From contig CAZJRF010000085.1 of NCBI GenBank assembly GCA_964548475.1, forward strand, positions 1 to 8,839: a stretch of DNA of 8,839 bases, written 5' to 3'. The first letter of the stretch is position 1. Every line of letters begins with the position of its first letter. The translations under genes and the position numbers were made by a program. Shown here one piece after another: positions 1 to 6,162 of this stretch. Source of the stretch: VGBK01 sp964548475. Its GTDB lineage: Bacteria; Actinomycetota; Acidimicrobiia; Spongiisociales; UBA11373. The notes under the pieces are model-generated. The model ran no database searches. It was not told the origin of the DNA and worked only from the letters and a program-made list of their open reading frames with translations.

Positions 1-573
1 CTGCTGGTGGTAGCCCTCGGCGTAGTAGAAGGGCCCGGCCGGGCGGATCTCGGTGGTGATCGTCCCGTGGCCGGCGCGGGACAGGGCCTCCTGGTACGCC
101 TCTCGGGACCGGCTGGCCTCCTCGGCCTGGCTCGCCGACGCGGTGTAGATCGCCGAGCGGTACTGGGTGCCGACGTCGTTGCCCTGGCGCATCCCCTGGG
201 TGGGATCGTGTCCCTCCCAGAACACCCGCAGCAGTTCGGGGTAGGAGACCAACGAGGGGTCGAAGGCGACCAGCACCGCCTCGGCGTGCCCGGTGCGCCC
301 GGTGCAGACCTCTTCGTAGGTGGGGTTGGGGGTGAACCCGCCGGAGTAGCCGACGGCGGTGGCGAAGATCCCCGGCACCTGCCAGAAGCGCCGCTCCTCC
401 CCCCAGAAGCAGCCCATGGCGAACAGGGCCGTCTCGATGCCCTCCGGAAAGGGTGGCTTGATGGGCCGCCCACTGACGAAGTGGGTGTCGGGACTGGGGA
501 TGGGCTCCGCTCGCCCGGGGAGGGCGGCGTGCTTGGGGACCATCTCTCGCGACTTGCCGGTGCCGAAGGCCAT
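1..573 (-). CDS. msrA: peptide methionine sulfoxide reductase A (3' end outside window)
   Basis: MsrA reduces the S-epimer of methionine sulfoxide in free and protein-bound form, repairing oxidative damage in the cytoplasm with electrons from thioredoxin. The 191 visible residues read through the whole catalytic core. GCFWGEE at residues 54-60 carries the nucleophilic Cys55, GHAEAV carries Glu98, and QGND and GTQYRS supply Asp133 and Tyr138. These sit at a constant offset from the E. coli catalytic residues. The N-terminal extension ending in a proline-rich FPEG stretch is also like the E. coli-type enzyme. The frame is still open at base 1 after FYYAEGYHQQ, so roughly the last 20-25 residues, normally containing the resolving cysteines, are missing. 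ATG at 573 is chosen because the first in-frame Met lies just below a sigma-R-like promoter; Shine-Dalgarno is weak and a leaderless mRNA is plausible. The gene is divergent from the Tad operon. Family assignment is secure. Confidence 0.96.
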   Translation of the reverse strand, partial: MAFGTGKSREMVPKHAALPGRAEPIPSPDTHFVSGRPIKPPFPEGIETALFAMGCFWGEERRFWQVPGIFATAVGYSGGFTPNPTYEEVCTGRTGHAEAVLVAFDPSLVSYPELLRVFWEGHDPTQGMRQGNDVGTQYRSAIYTASASQAEEASRSREAYQEALSRAGHGTITTEIRPAGPFYYAEGYHQQ

Positions 574-582
574 GTGCCGGTC

Positions 583-608
583 AACCGTGCCGGGGTCGCC
601 GGTGTTCC
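583..608 (-). promoter_or_regulatory. putative sigma-R/sigma-H-type promoter of msrA
   Basis: On the minus strand GGAAC (608 to 604) is followed by exactly 18 bases and then GTT (585 to 583). This matches the GGAAT/C-N18-GTT layout of actinobacterial sigma-R/sigma-H thiol-oxidative-stress promoters. The -10 element ends ten bases before the msrA ATG, implying a leaderless or nearly leaderless transcript. msrA is an established sigma-R target in Streptomyces. The motif match is seen; its function is inferred. Confidence 0.5.
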
Positions 609-630
609 CAGCGTGGTTCTGCCTCCCCCC

Positions 631-661
631 GGCCCCCTCCCGGCAGAGCCGGGAGGGGGCC
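631..661. repeat. perfect 14-bp inverted repeat (hairpin) in the divergent spacer
   Basis: The left arm ggccccctcccggc (631-644) and its exact reverse complement (648-661) flank a three-base loop, aga. The hairpin lies upstream of both divergent genes and has no T-tract, so it is not a terminator for either. It looks like a dispersed palindromic (REP-like) element or a structural regulatory site; only one copy is seen here. Confidence 0.6.
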
Positions 662-671
662 CGCGACCCCC

Positions 672-700
672 TTGAGATCCTCACACCCGGCCCGTACCTT
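672..700 (+). promoter_or_regulatory. putative sigma-70-type promoter of the Tad operon
   Basis: TTGAGA (672-677, five of six matches to the -35 consensus), a 17-base spacer, and TACCTT (695-700, fitting the TAnnnT form common in Actinobacteria). Transcription would start near 707, leaving a leader of about 20 bases with GAGG (717-720) six bases before the ATG at 727. This is the only good candidate upstream of the tightly overlapping genes 727-4605. Confidence 0.45.
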
Positions 701-726
701 TCCCCTGCCGACCCCTGAGGCCCCGC

Positions 727-1284
727 ATGCCGGCTCTGGCCATCTGGACGCCGGAGGACGGAGTGCTCGGCGCGCTTGCCCCGCTCGGCCTGGCCATCTC
801 GGGCGGCACCGCGCTGGTGGTGGATCTCGACCCGCTGGGTCCCCGCTACCCGGGGGAGGCCTCCCTGGCCGACCTGGTGCGGGAAGGCCCCCGCCGGTCC
901 GACCTGTCTCCCGCCCGCCGGGGGGTGGCGGTGCTGCGTAACGGCGGGGTGGGCACCGCGGGGGCGAGTGAGGTGCTCGCCGCCCTGCTCGCCGGCTGGG
1001 AGAAGGTGGTGCTGAGGCTGCCGCCGCGCCCGGCACCGGTGGCGCCCGGCGTTCCGGTGGTGCCGGTGCACCTGCTGATCCCGGGGCGGATGTTCCCCCG
1101 GGGCGACGGCCCGGCGGTGTACCAGTCCACCCGGGCGATGCTGGCCCTCCCGGGGCCCGGGGTGCGCCTGCCGGTGCCCTCGCCGGGGACGGTGACCGGC
1201 CTGCTCCGGGGGCGGCTGCCGGTGGCGGGTGACCGCTGGGTGCGAGCCTGGCGCCCGGTGTGGGAGGGGCCGTGGGGGCACTAG
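727..1284 (+). CDS. CpaE/TadZ-like ParA-fold protein with degenerate P-loop, Tad operon
   Basis: This 185-residue protein opens the Tad operon, the place usually held in Actinobacteria by the CpaE-like 'helicase/secretion neighborhood' protein that helps localise the pilus machine. The start resembles a ParA/MinD fold: a first strand ALAIW, a loop at residues 9-16, a helix, then the strand LVVDLDP (30-36) with the DxDP motif of ParA proteins. The loop reads PEDGVLGA rather than KGGxGKT, so the Walker A lysines are absent. A later strand KVVLRLPPR matches the ParA strand that normally carries the Walker B Asp, but that Asp is also missing. ATP binding therefore seems unlikely and a scaffold role is inferred. 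The ATG has GAGG six bases upstream. The 3' end overlaps tadA. It is shorter than typical CpaE proteins (over 300 residues). Assignment rests on context plus this weak fold resemblance; a hypothetical protein remains the conservative label. Confidence 0.6.
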   Translation: MPALAIWTPEDGVLGALAPLGLAISGGTALVVDLDPLGPRYPGEASLADLVREGPRRSDLSPARRGVAVLRNGGVGTAGASEVLAALLAGWEKVVLRLPPRPAPVAPGVPVVPVHLLIPGRMFPRGDGPAVYQSTRAMLALPGPGVRLPVPSPGTVTGLLRGRLPVAGDRWVRAWRPVWEGPWGH

Positions 1285-2333
1285 AGCGGGTGGTGGGACG
1301 TCTGGTGGACTCGACGGTGCCGTTGCGGCGGGCCGACCTGCTGCCCGCGGCCCGGGACATCGCCGCGGACGAAGCCCCCTTGCGGGCCGAGGCGGTAGCC
1401 CGGGAGGCGGTGGACGTCCTGGCCGGCCTGGGGCCGCTGGAGGCGCTGCTGGCCGATCCCACGATCAGCGATGTGCTGGTCAACTCCCCCGGCGAGGTGT
1501 GGGTGGAGCGGGCGGGGCGGCTGGAGAGGGTGGCCGCCGCTTTCCCTGACGAGGCGGCGGTGGTGGCGGCGGTGGAGAGGGCAATCGCCCCCCTCGGCCT
1601 GCGTCTCGACCGGGCCTCCCCGGCGGTGGCCGCCCGGCTGCCCGACGGCTCCCGCCTGCACGCAATGATCCCGCCGGCGGCGGTAGACGGGCCGGTGGTG
1701 GCCATCCGGCGTTTCACCCCGGCCGTTCCCGACCTGGCGGCCATGGTGGCGGCCGGGTCGTTGCGGCCTGAGGGGGCCGAGCTGCTGGCGGCGGCGGTCC
1801 GGGGCCGGCGCAACCTGCTGGTGAGCGGAGGGACCGGCTCGGGGAAGACCACTCTGTTGAACGTGCTCTCCGGCCAGGTGCCGGCCGGGGAGCGGGTGGT
1901 GACCATCGAGGACGCCGCCGAGCTGCGCCTGGGGGGGCACGTGGTGCGCCTCGAGGCTCGCCCTCCCAACGCCGAGGGGGCGGGCGAGATCACCCTGCGC
2001 ACCCTGGTGCGGCATGCCCTGCGGTTGCGCCCCGACCGCATCGTGGTGGGGGAGGTGCGGGGGCCGGAGGCTCTCGACCTCATCCAAGCGATGTCCACTG
2101 GCCACCCCGGGTCCATGGGCACGGTGCACGCCAACGGCCCGGCCGAGGCGCTCTGGCGACTGGAGACCCTTGCCCTGTCGGGGGAGAGCCGGCCGGCGGC
2201 CGACGCCGTTCGGCGCCAGCTGCACGCGGCGGTGAACTTGGTGGTGCATCTGGCCCGCCGAGGTGAGCAACGCCTGGTGGAGACGGTGGCCGAGGTGAGC
2301 GGGGAGGGGCTGCGGGAGGTGTACAGGTGCTGA
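1272..2333 (+). CDS. tadA: TadA/CpaF-type pilus assembly ATPase (VirB11/GspE superfamily)
   Basis: This is the cytoplasmic hexameric motor ATPase that powers Flp-pilus assembly by acting on the TadB/TadC platform. With the GTG at 1272 it is 353 residues. The N-terminal domain contains the CpaF-type GLGPLEALLADPTISDVLVN stretch and the DGSRLHAMIPP segment. The Walker A GGTGSGKTT has its Lys at about residue 192. The arginine/Asp-box region VTIEDAAELRL follows, then the Walker B-type IVVGEVRG (Glu near 261) and the His-box STGHPGSMGTVHAN. All key motor residues are intact. GTG 1272 is preferred because GGGAGG lies four bases upstream; an in-frame GTG at 1260 is possible but has no Shine-Dalgarno. 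The start overlaps the CpaE-like gene by 13 bases and the end overlaps tadB by seven, consistent with coupled translation. Confidence 0.94.
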   Translation: MGALERVVGRLVDSTVPLRRADLLPAARDIAADEAPLRAEAVAREAVDVLAGLGPLEALLADPTISDVLVNSPGEVWVERAGRLERVAAAFPDEAAVVAAVERAIAPLGLRLDRASPAVAARLPDGSRLHAMIPPAAVDGPVVAIRRFTPAVPDLAAMVAAGSLRPEGAELLAAAVRGRRNLLVSGGTGSGKTTLLNVLSGQVPAGERVVTIEDAAELRLGGHVVRLEARPPNAEGAGEITLRTLVRHALRLRPDRIVVGEVRGPEALDLIQAMSTGHPGSMGTVHANGPAEALWRLETLALSGESRPAADAVRRQLHAAVNLVVHLARRGEQRLVETVAEVSGEGLREVYRC

Positions 2334-2995
2334 GGGCGTCCATCCTCGCTCTGGCCCTGGCGGCCGGGGCCCCGCCGGTGGTGGTGGCGGTGGCCGCGCT
2401 GGCCTTCTGGCGGCCCCTGTGGCTGCTGGCGGCGGCCGCGCTGTGGGCGGTGATCGCCCGGCGCCGGCGGCGCCGGGCAGGGCCGGGCGACGAGGCCGAC
2501 TTCCTGCAGGGTCTGGCCGCCGAGTTGGGGGCGGGGGCCGCCCTGCGCAGCGCGGTGGTGTCGGCCGCGGGCCGGGCCCCGGCGCTCGACCTGGCCCGGG
2601 CCTGTCGGCTGGCCGGGGCCGGTCTCCCCGCCGAGCAGGTGGGAGAGGCGCTGCAGGCGGCCTTGCCGGTGAACGGCCGCCTGGCGGGGGCCGCCTTCCG
2701 CCTGGCCTCCGCTACCGGGGGCCGGGTAGCCGCCCTGTTCCACAGCCTGGCCGGGCGGGCGGCCGAGGTGGGCCGCCTCGAGCGGGAGCGCCGCGCCCTC
2801 ACCTCCCAGGCGCGGGCGTCGGCGTGGGTAGTGGGGGGTCTGCCTCTGGCCCTGCTGGCGGTGCTGGCCGCCACCGGCCGGGCCGGGGCCCTGCTGGCGG
2901 ACCCGGTGGGCCCGGTGGTGCTGGCCGTGGGCCTGGGCCTGGAGGCGGTCGGGGTGGGAGTCGTTTGGCTGATGGTGTGGGGGGCGGCCCGATGA
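2327..2995 (+). CDS. tadB: TadB-like pilus platform membrane protein (T2SSF family)
   Basis: Inner-membrane platform protein, 222 residues, expected to pair with TadC and couple TadA motion to pilin extraction. Hydrophobic segments lie near residues 3-27 and 30-44, followed by an arginine cluster (RRRRRR). A soluble helical T2SSF-like region with the pattern DFLQGLAAELGAG and RLASATGG follows, and two C-terminal membrane spans lie near 166-186 and 193-218. It lacks the longer N-terminal portion of many TadB proteins (about 300 residues), a compact form common in Actinobacteria. The GTG start has GGGAGG (2314-2319) seven bases upstream, inside the end of tadA. The stop overlaps the tadC start as ATGA. 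Family call is confident; TadB versus TadC is assigned by order. Confidence 0.85.
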   Translation: MLRASILALALAAGAPPVVVAVAALAFWRPLWLLAAAALWAVIARRRRRRAGPGDEADFLQGLAAELGAGAALRSAVVSAAGRAPALDLARACRLAGAGLPAEQVGEALQAALPVNGRLAGAAFRLASATGGRVAALFHSLAGRAAEVGRLERERRALTSQARASAWVVGGLPLALLAVLAATGRAGALLADPVGPVVLAVGLGLEAVGVGVVWLMVWGAAR

Positions 2996-3627
2996 CTGCC
3001 ACCCTGGCCGTCCTGATGGGCCTGGCCGGCTCCTGGGCGGCTCGCCGGTGGCGGCGCCTCGGGCGGCCGGCGATGGTGGGGATGCTGGCGGCGTCGCTGA
3101 TCGTCGTGCCGTTTCTGGCGCTGGCGGCCGGCGTGGCGCTGGCAGCCTGGGCGCTCTCCCGACGCCTGCGCCGGCCGCGCCTGGAGGAGGCGGCGGCCGA
3201 GGCCGATGTGGTCCTCCTTGCCGACCTGGTGGCCCTGGGCCTGGGAGCGGGGCTGAGCCTGCCCGCCGCCCTGGACGAGGCGGTGGAGGAGATAGCCGCT
3301 CCCCTGGCCGCCGAGGTGCGGCGCCTGCGCCGGGCCATGGACCGTCTCGGGGTGGCGGCCGCGCTGGCCGCGGCCGGCGGGCGGGGGGAGCGCCTGTACC
3401 GGCTCACCGCCCGGGCGGCGGCCACCGGGGCCCCCCTGGCCGCGGCGGTGGAGGCCTTCGCCGCCGAGCGGCGCCATGCCGAGCAGTCCCGCCGGCTGGA
3501 GCGGGCCCGTCGCCTGCCGGTGAAGCTCCTCCTGCCCCTGGCCCTGCTCATCCTGCCCGGGTTTGTGGTGCTGGTGGTGGGCCCGGCCCTGTTGGAGTCG
3601 CTGGCGCGCCTGGAGGTCCTGCGATGA
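2992..3627 (+). CDS. tadC: TadC-like pilus platform membrane protein (T2SSF family)
   Basis: Second platform protein, 211 residues, the expected partner of TadB in the cytoplasmic membrane. Membrane spans are visible near residues 4-16 (weak) and 28-50. A soluble helical domain contains LLADLVALGLGAGLSLPAAL, then the T2SSF-typical LTARAAATGAPLAAAVEAFA. A basic stretch precedes the C-terminal hydrophobic hairpin LPLALLILPGFVVLVVGPAL (about 184-204), which is characteristic of TadC. The ATG is fixed by the ATGA overlap with the tadB stop. The stop at 3627 is followed by a 44-base gap to the preferred pilin start, or a four-base overlap if the pilin begins at 3624. Confidence 0.86.
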   Translation: MTATLAVLMGLAGSWAARRWRRLGRPAMVGMLAASLIVVPFLALAAGVALAAWALSRRLRRPRLEEAAAEADVVLLADLVALGLGAGLSLPAALDEAVEEIAAPLAAEVRRLRRAMDRLGVAAALAAAGGRGERLYRLTARAAATGAPLAAAVEAFAAERRHAEQSRRLERARRLPVKLLLPLALLILPGFVVLVVGPALLESLARLEVLR

Positions 3628-3660
3628 GGAGGGCACCGCCGGCAAGGCCGGCCCGTCTGC

Positions 3661-3666
3661 AAGGAG
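3661..3666 (+). promoter_or_regulatory. ribosome binding site deciding the Flp prepilin start
   Basis: AAGGAG lies five bases before the TTG at 3672, the strongest Shine-Dalgarno in the Tad operon. It places the start right before the leader-peptide motif, rather than at the upstream ATG 3624, which overlaps tadC but has no comparable site. Strong initiation here would suit the abundant pilus subunit. Confidence 0.6.
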
Positions 3667-3671
3667 TCAGC

Positions 3672-3857
3672 TTGTTCAGGTTGTGGCGAGACGAATCCGG
3701 ACAGGCCACCGCCGAGTACGCCCTGGTGATCGTGGCGGCGGCGGTGGTCGCCCTGGCCCTCATCGTGTGGGCCTCCAGCAGCGGCGTGCTGCCCGAGTTC
3801 TTCGAGGCGGTGGTGCGCAAGGTACGGGGAGTGGCGGAGGGGGCTCCCACCCCGTGA
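3672..3857 (+). CDS. flp: Flp-type (type IVb) prepilin, small major pilin candidate
   Basis: Predicted major subunit of the Tad pilus, 61 residues from the TTG start. The leader ends in DESG at residue 10, followed by mature QATAEYALV. Glu and Tyr sit at +5 and +6 after the cleavage Gly, the hallmark of Flp prepilins cut by a TadV/CpaA prepilin peptidase. A hydrophobic helix (about residues 17-34, ALVIVAAAVVALALIVWA) forms the pilus core, followed by a short amphipathic tail. The mature form would be about 51 residues. TTG is preferred over the ATG at 3624 (77 residues) because of AAGGAG at 3661-3666 and because it gives the usual short charged leader (MFRLWRDESG). The stop overlaps the tadE start as GTGA. 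No prepilin peptidase gene is in the window, so it must be elsewhere. Confidence 0.85.
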   Translation: MFRLWRDESGQATAEYALVIVAAAVVALALIVWASSSGVLPEFFEAVVRKVRGVAEGAPTP

Positions 3858-4219
3858 GATGGGGACGGGGCAGCGCGGTGGTGGAGTTCGCTCTGGTCCT
3901 GCCCCTGGTGCTGTTCGTGCTCCTCGGCGCCGTGGAAGTGGCGCTGGTCGCCCGCACCCAGTTGGAGGTGAGCCAGGCCGCGCGCGAGGGGGCTCGGGAG
4001 GCGGCCACCACCCCCGACCCGGCGGCGGCCGTGGCGGCGGTGCGCAGCTTCCTGGGCGAGGGGCTGGGAGGGCAGGCCCTGGTCTCGGTGTCGCGGGACC
4101 ATGTGGTGGGAGGGCAGGCGGCGGTCACGGTGCGCCTGCCCCATACGGTGGCCGCCCCCCTGTTCGGGGGGTTCACCGTGCACCTGGAGAGCCGTTGCAC
4201 CATGCGGGTGGAGCGGTGA
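3854..4219 (+). CDS. tadE: TadE-like minor pseudopilin
   Basis: A 121-residue TadE-family protein, a minor pseudopilin thought to initiate or stabilise the Tad pilus. The N-terminus MRWGRGSAVVEFALVLPLVL has a short basic leader and Gly6, then SAVVEF with Glu at +5 and Phe at +6, the TadE/prepilin processing signature. The TM helix (about 9-30) is followed by RTQLEVSQAAREGAREAA, the conserved TadE segment after the membrane. The rest is a small extracytoplasmic domain. The GTG at 3854 overlaps the Flp stop by four bases (GTGA) and is required to include the processing motif; later GTGs would delete it. The end overlaps the next gene, again as GTGA. Confidence 0.87.
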   Translation: MRWGRGSAVVEFALVLPLVLFVLLGAVEVALVARTQLEVSQAAREGAREAATTPDPAAAVAAVRSFLGEGLGGQALVSVSRDHVVGGQAAVTVRLPHTVAAPLFGGFTVHLESRCTMRVER

Positions 4220-4605
4220 ACGAGCGGGGTGGGGCGGGGGTGCTGCTGGTGGCGGTGGCCGGGGTGGTGCTGCTGCTGGCCGCCGTCCTTGCGAGCGTGG
4301 GCTCCTACCTGCGGGCCCGGGTGGAGGCGGTGGCGGCCGCCGACGCCGCCGCCCTGGCTGCCGCCCCCGTGACCTTCGCACCCTTCGGAGCCACTGGGAC
4401 GCCGGCCGAGGAGGCGGCTCGCTTCGCCGCCGCCAACGGGACCCGCCTTCTCTCCTGCGCCTGCCCGCCGGATCCCTCCTGGGAGCCGCGCACGGTGACG
4501 GTTCGGGTCGGCCGGCAGGCGTCCCTGTGGCCGGTGGGGTCGGTGACGGTCACCGCCACCGGTCGCGCCGAGTTCCTCCCCGCCCTGCTGCTGATCGGGG
4601 AATAG
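4216..4605 (+). CDS. second TadE-like secreted or membrane-anchored protein (Rv3654c-type, helicase/secretion neighbourhood)
   Basis: The 129-residue last gene of the Tad operon. A short NERGGAG start precedes one hydrophobic segment (about residues 8-29), followed by an alanine-rich helix AVAAADAAALAAAP. This layout matches the actinobacterial 'helicase/secretion neighborhood TadE-like' family found next to TadE (the mycobacterial Rv3654c position). It lacks the Glu at +5 after a Gly leader, so prepilin-peptidase processing like its neighbour is doubtful. It could be anchored or cut by signal peptidase instead. The exported part has two close cysteines (Cys81 and Cys83 in SCACPP), possibly forming a disulfide. 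The GTG start overlaps the tadE stop (GTGA), indicating coupled translation. Family placement is by context and hydrophobic pattern. Confidence 0.75.
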   Translation: MNERGGAGVLLVAVAGVVLLLAAVLASVGSYLRARVEAVAAADAAALAAAPVTFAPFGATGTPAEEAARFAAANGTRLLSCACPPDPSWEPRTVTVRVGRQASLWPVGSVTVTATGRAEFLPALLLIGE

Positions 4606-4610
4606 GCCCC

Positions 4611-4630
4611 GACGGGCGGGGTGGCCCGTC
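4611..4630 (+). terminator. weak terminator-like stem-loop after the Tad operon
   Basis: gacgggc (4611-4617) and gcccgtc (4624-4630) form a 7-bp perfect GC-rich stem with a six-base loop, starting five bases after the last Tad gene. There is no T-tract, so intrinsic termination is uncertain; it may only protect the mRNA 3' end. Confidence 0.3.
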
Positions 4631-4666
4631 CATCGGGCAGAATGGGAGGCGGCCACGCCCGCTGAG

Positions 4667-4686
4667 GAGCCGCGCTGGAGCGGCTC
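4667..4686 (+). other. stem-loop in the leader of the thiolase-like gene
   Basis: gagccgc (4667-4673) and gcggctc (4680-4686) are exact complements around a six-base loop, ending 20 bases before the AGGAGG ribosome binding site (4707-4712). It could be a leader structure or a second half of the intergenic terminator. In such GC-rich DNA chance is a real alternative. I see no convincing promoter in 4606-4716. Confidence 0.25.
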
Positions 4687-4716
4687 GGGCGCGCTCGCAC
4701 GGCAGCAGGAGGGTCC

Positions 4717-6153
4717 GTGATCAAGTTCAGCGACAGGCAATTGAAGATTCCCAGGCTGGCCAGGCCGGTCTACCTGGTCACCGCCGGGCAGTCGCCCTTC
4801 GACCGGGCCTTCCCGGATAAGCGCACCGAGGAGCTCTGCATTGAGGCCTTCACCGAGGCGGCTGCGTTGATCGACAAGACCCCGGCCGAGCTCAAGAGTT
4901 ACATACACACCGCCTACTACGGCCATTTCGCCGACCACTTCGGCGACCAACTGCTGGGCGAGGCCGTCATCCACGACCGCCTCGGCCTCGACCCGCTGGG
5001 CAACATCGGCATCAAGACCGGGGGGGCTACCGGCGGCTCGACCCTGTGGGAGGCAGTGAAGGCGGTGGCCTCCGGTTACTCGGACTGTACGCTGGCGATG
5101 GGTTGGGAGCGCATGGACGAGGTCCCCACCGACGAGGGGAACTTCCTCATCTCCTGCGCGGCCGATAAAGACTGGGAGTCTCCACTGGGGCACATCTACA
5201 CCGGCTACTACGCGGTGATGGCCCAGAAGTACTGGCAGGTGTTCGGCAAGGCGGAGGACTCCTTCCGGCGCACCATGGCGGAGATCTCGGTGAAGCACCA
5301 CGGGTACGCCCGCTTCAACCCCTATGCGCAGGGTCCCATGAAGATCACGGTGGACGACGTGCTGGCCTCGCCGGTGGTGGCCTACCCGCTACGGGCCCTC
5401 GACTGCTGCCTGATGAGCGTGGGCGCGGCCTGCGCCATCATCTGCGATGAGGACACCGCGATCGAGCTCACCAAGGGCACCAAGCAGAAGCCGCTCCGCA
5501 TCTGGGTGGCCGCCGCCTCGCACACGCTGCGCCCCGCCGACCGGATGGACATGGAGATCCCGCTCCTGCCCCACGAGAGTGCCGACCAGTACGCCGATCT
5601 CGGCGAGCGCTTCCCGGGAGGCGACCGCTACCCCGGGTTCACCGGGTTCCTGGCCGCCCGCATGTGTGCCTACTACGGCTACCGCACGACCGGCATCCAG
5701 GACCCCATGGAGGACCTCGACGTCATCGAGCTGCACGACGCCTTCACCATCAGCGACATGCAGACCTACGAGGACATCGGCCTGCGGCCCTACGGCTACG
5801 GGCGCGATTTTGTCGAGTCGGGCGACTGCTACCACACCAATCCGAAGACGGGTGAGCCGGGCCGGCTGCCCTCGAACATCTCCGGGGGTCTCATCGGTTG
5901 CATGCACGCGGTGGGGGCGACCGGGATCATGCAGGTCTTCGAGATCGCCACCCACCTGTGGACCCGCTGGGGCGAGATCCACGGCGACGAGGAGCGATGG
6001 GAGCGCTACGGCAGGCAGAAGCCGGACGACTGGACCGATCTCCAGGTCGAGGGGGCGAAACGCGGCCTGGCCATCAGCCACGCGGGCGTCGGGTCCCACG
6101 TGACCGCCACGATCCTGATTGATCCCGACAGCCTGCTCAAGGCCGATGCCTAG
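4717..6153 (+). CDS. SCP2/thiolase-fold acyl-CoA protein lacking the nucleophilic cysteine, DUF35 partner
   Basis: 478-residue protein of the thiolase superfamily (SCP2-thiolase branch). Aligning LWEAVKAVASGYSDCTLAMGWERM (109 onward) with SCP2 thiolases puts the preceding KTGGATGGS (100-108) where NxCxSGxx normally holds the acyl-accepting Cys; here that residue is Gly103. The other landmarks are kept: ELHDAFTISDMQTYEDIGL with His340, and NISGGLIGCMHAVGATG with His397. The C-terminal SHAGVGSH replaces the usual glycine-rich loop. Thiolytic cleavage by the classic mechanism therefore looks impossible. Steroid aldolase Ltp2 is a precedent for a thiolase-fold enzyme with a repurposed active site that works with a DUF35 subunit, so retro-aldol C-C cleavage of an acyl-CoA is one inference. 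The GTG start has AGGAGG four bases upstream. The next gene begins nine bases after the stop and is certainly its partner. Sense base composition is visibly less extreme than in the Tad genes. Confidence 0.85.
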   Translation: MIKFSDRQLKIPRLARPVYLVTAGQSPFDRAFPDKRTEELCIEAFTEAAALIDKTPAELKSYIHTAYYGHFADHFGDQLLGEAVIHDRLGLDPLGNIGIKTGGATGGSTLWEAVKAVASGYSDCTLAMGWERMDEVPTDEGNFLISCAADKDWESPLGHIYTGYYAVMAQKYWQVFGKAEDSFRRTMAEISVKHHGYARFNPYAQGPMKITVDDVLASPVVAYPLRALDCCLMSVGAACAIICDEDTAIELTKGTKQKPLRIWVAAASHTLRPADRMDMEIPLLPHESADQYADLGERFPGGDRYPGFTGFLAARMCAYYGYRTTGIQDPMEDLDVIELHDAFTISDMQTYEDIGLRPYGYGRDFVESGDCYHTNPKTGEPGRLPSNISGGLIGCMHAVGATGIMQVFEIATHLWTRWGEIHGDEERWERYGRQKPDDWTDLQVEGAKRGLAISHAGVGSHVTATILIDPDSLLKADA

Positions 6154-6162
6154 GAGGATGAG

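Noticed and set aside
579..584. TTGACC on the minus strand as a sigma-70 -35 box for msrA
   Set aside because: Only five bases remain before the msrA ATG, so there is no room for a spacer and -10; the GGAAC-N18-GTT reading explains the site better.
631..661. Hairpin as an intrinsic terminator
   Set aside because: Neither flanking gene ends here and no T-tract follows on either strand.
581..3662. Very long minus-strand open frames opposite the Tad genes
   Set aside because: They are antisense to well-supported genes, are Pro/Arg/Ala/Gly-rich without domains, and follow from extreme GC content, which makes stop codons rare in shadow frames.
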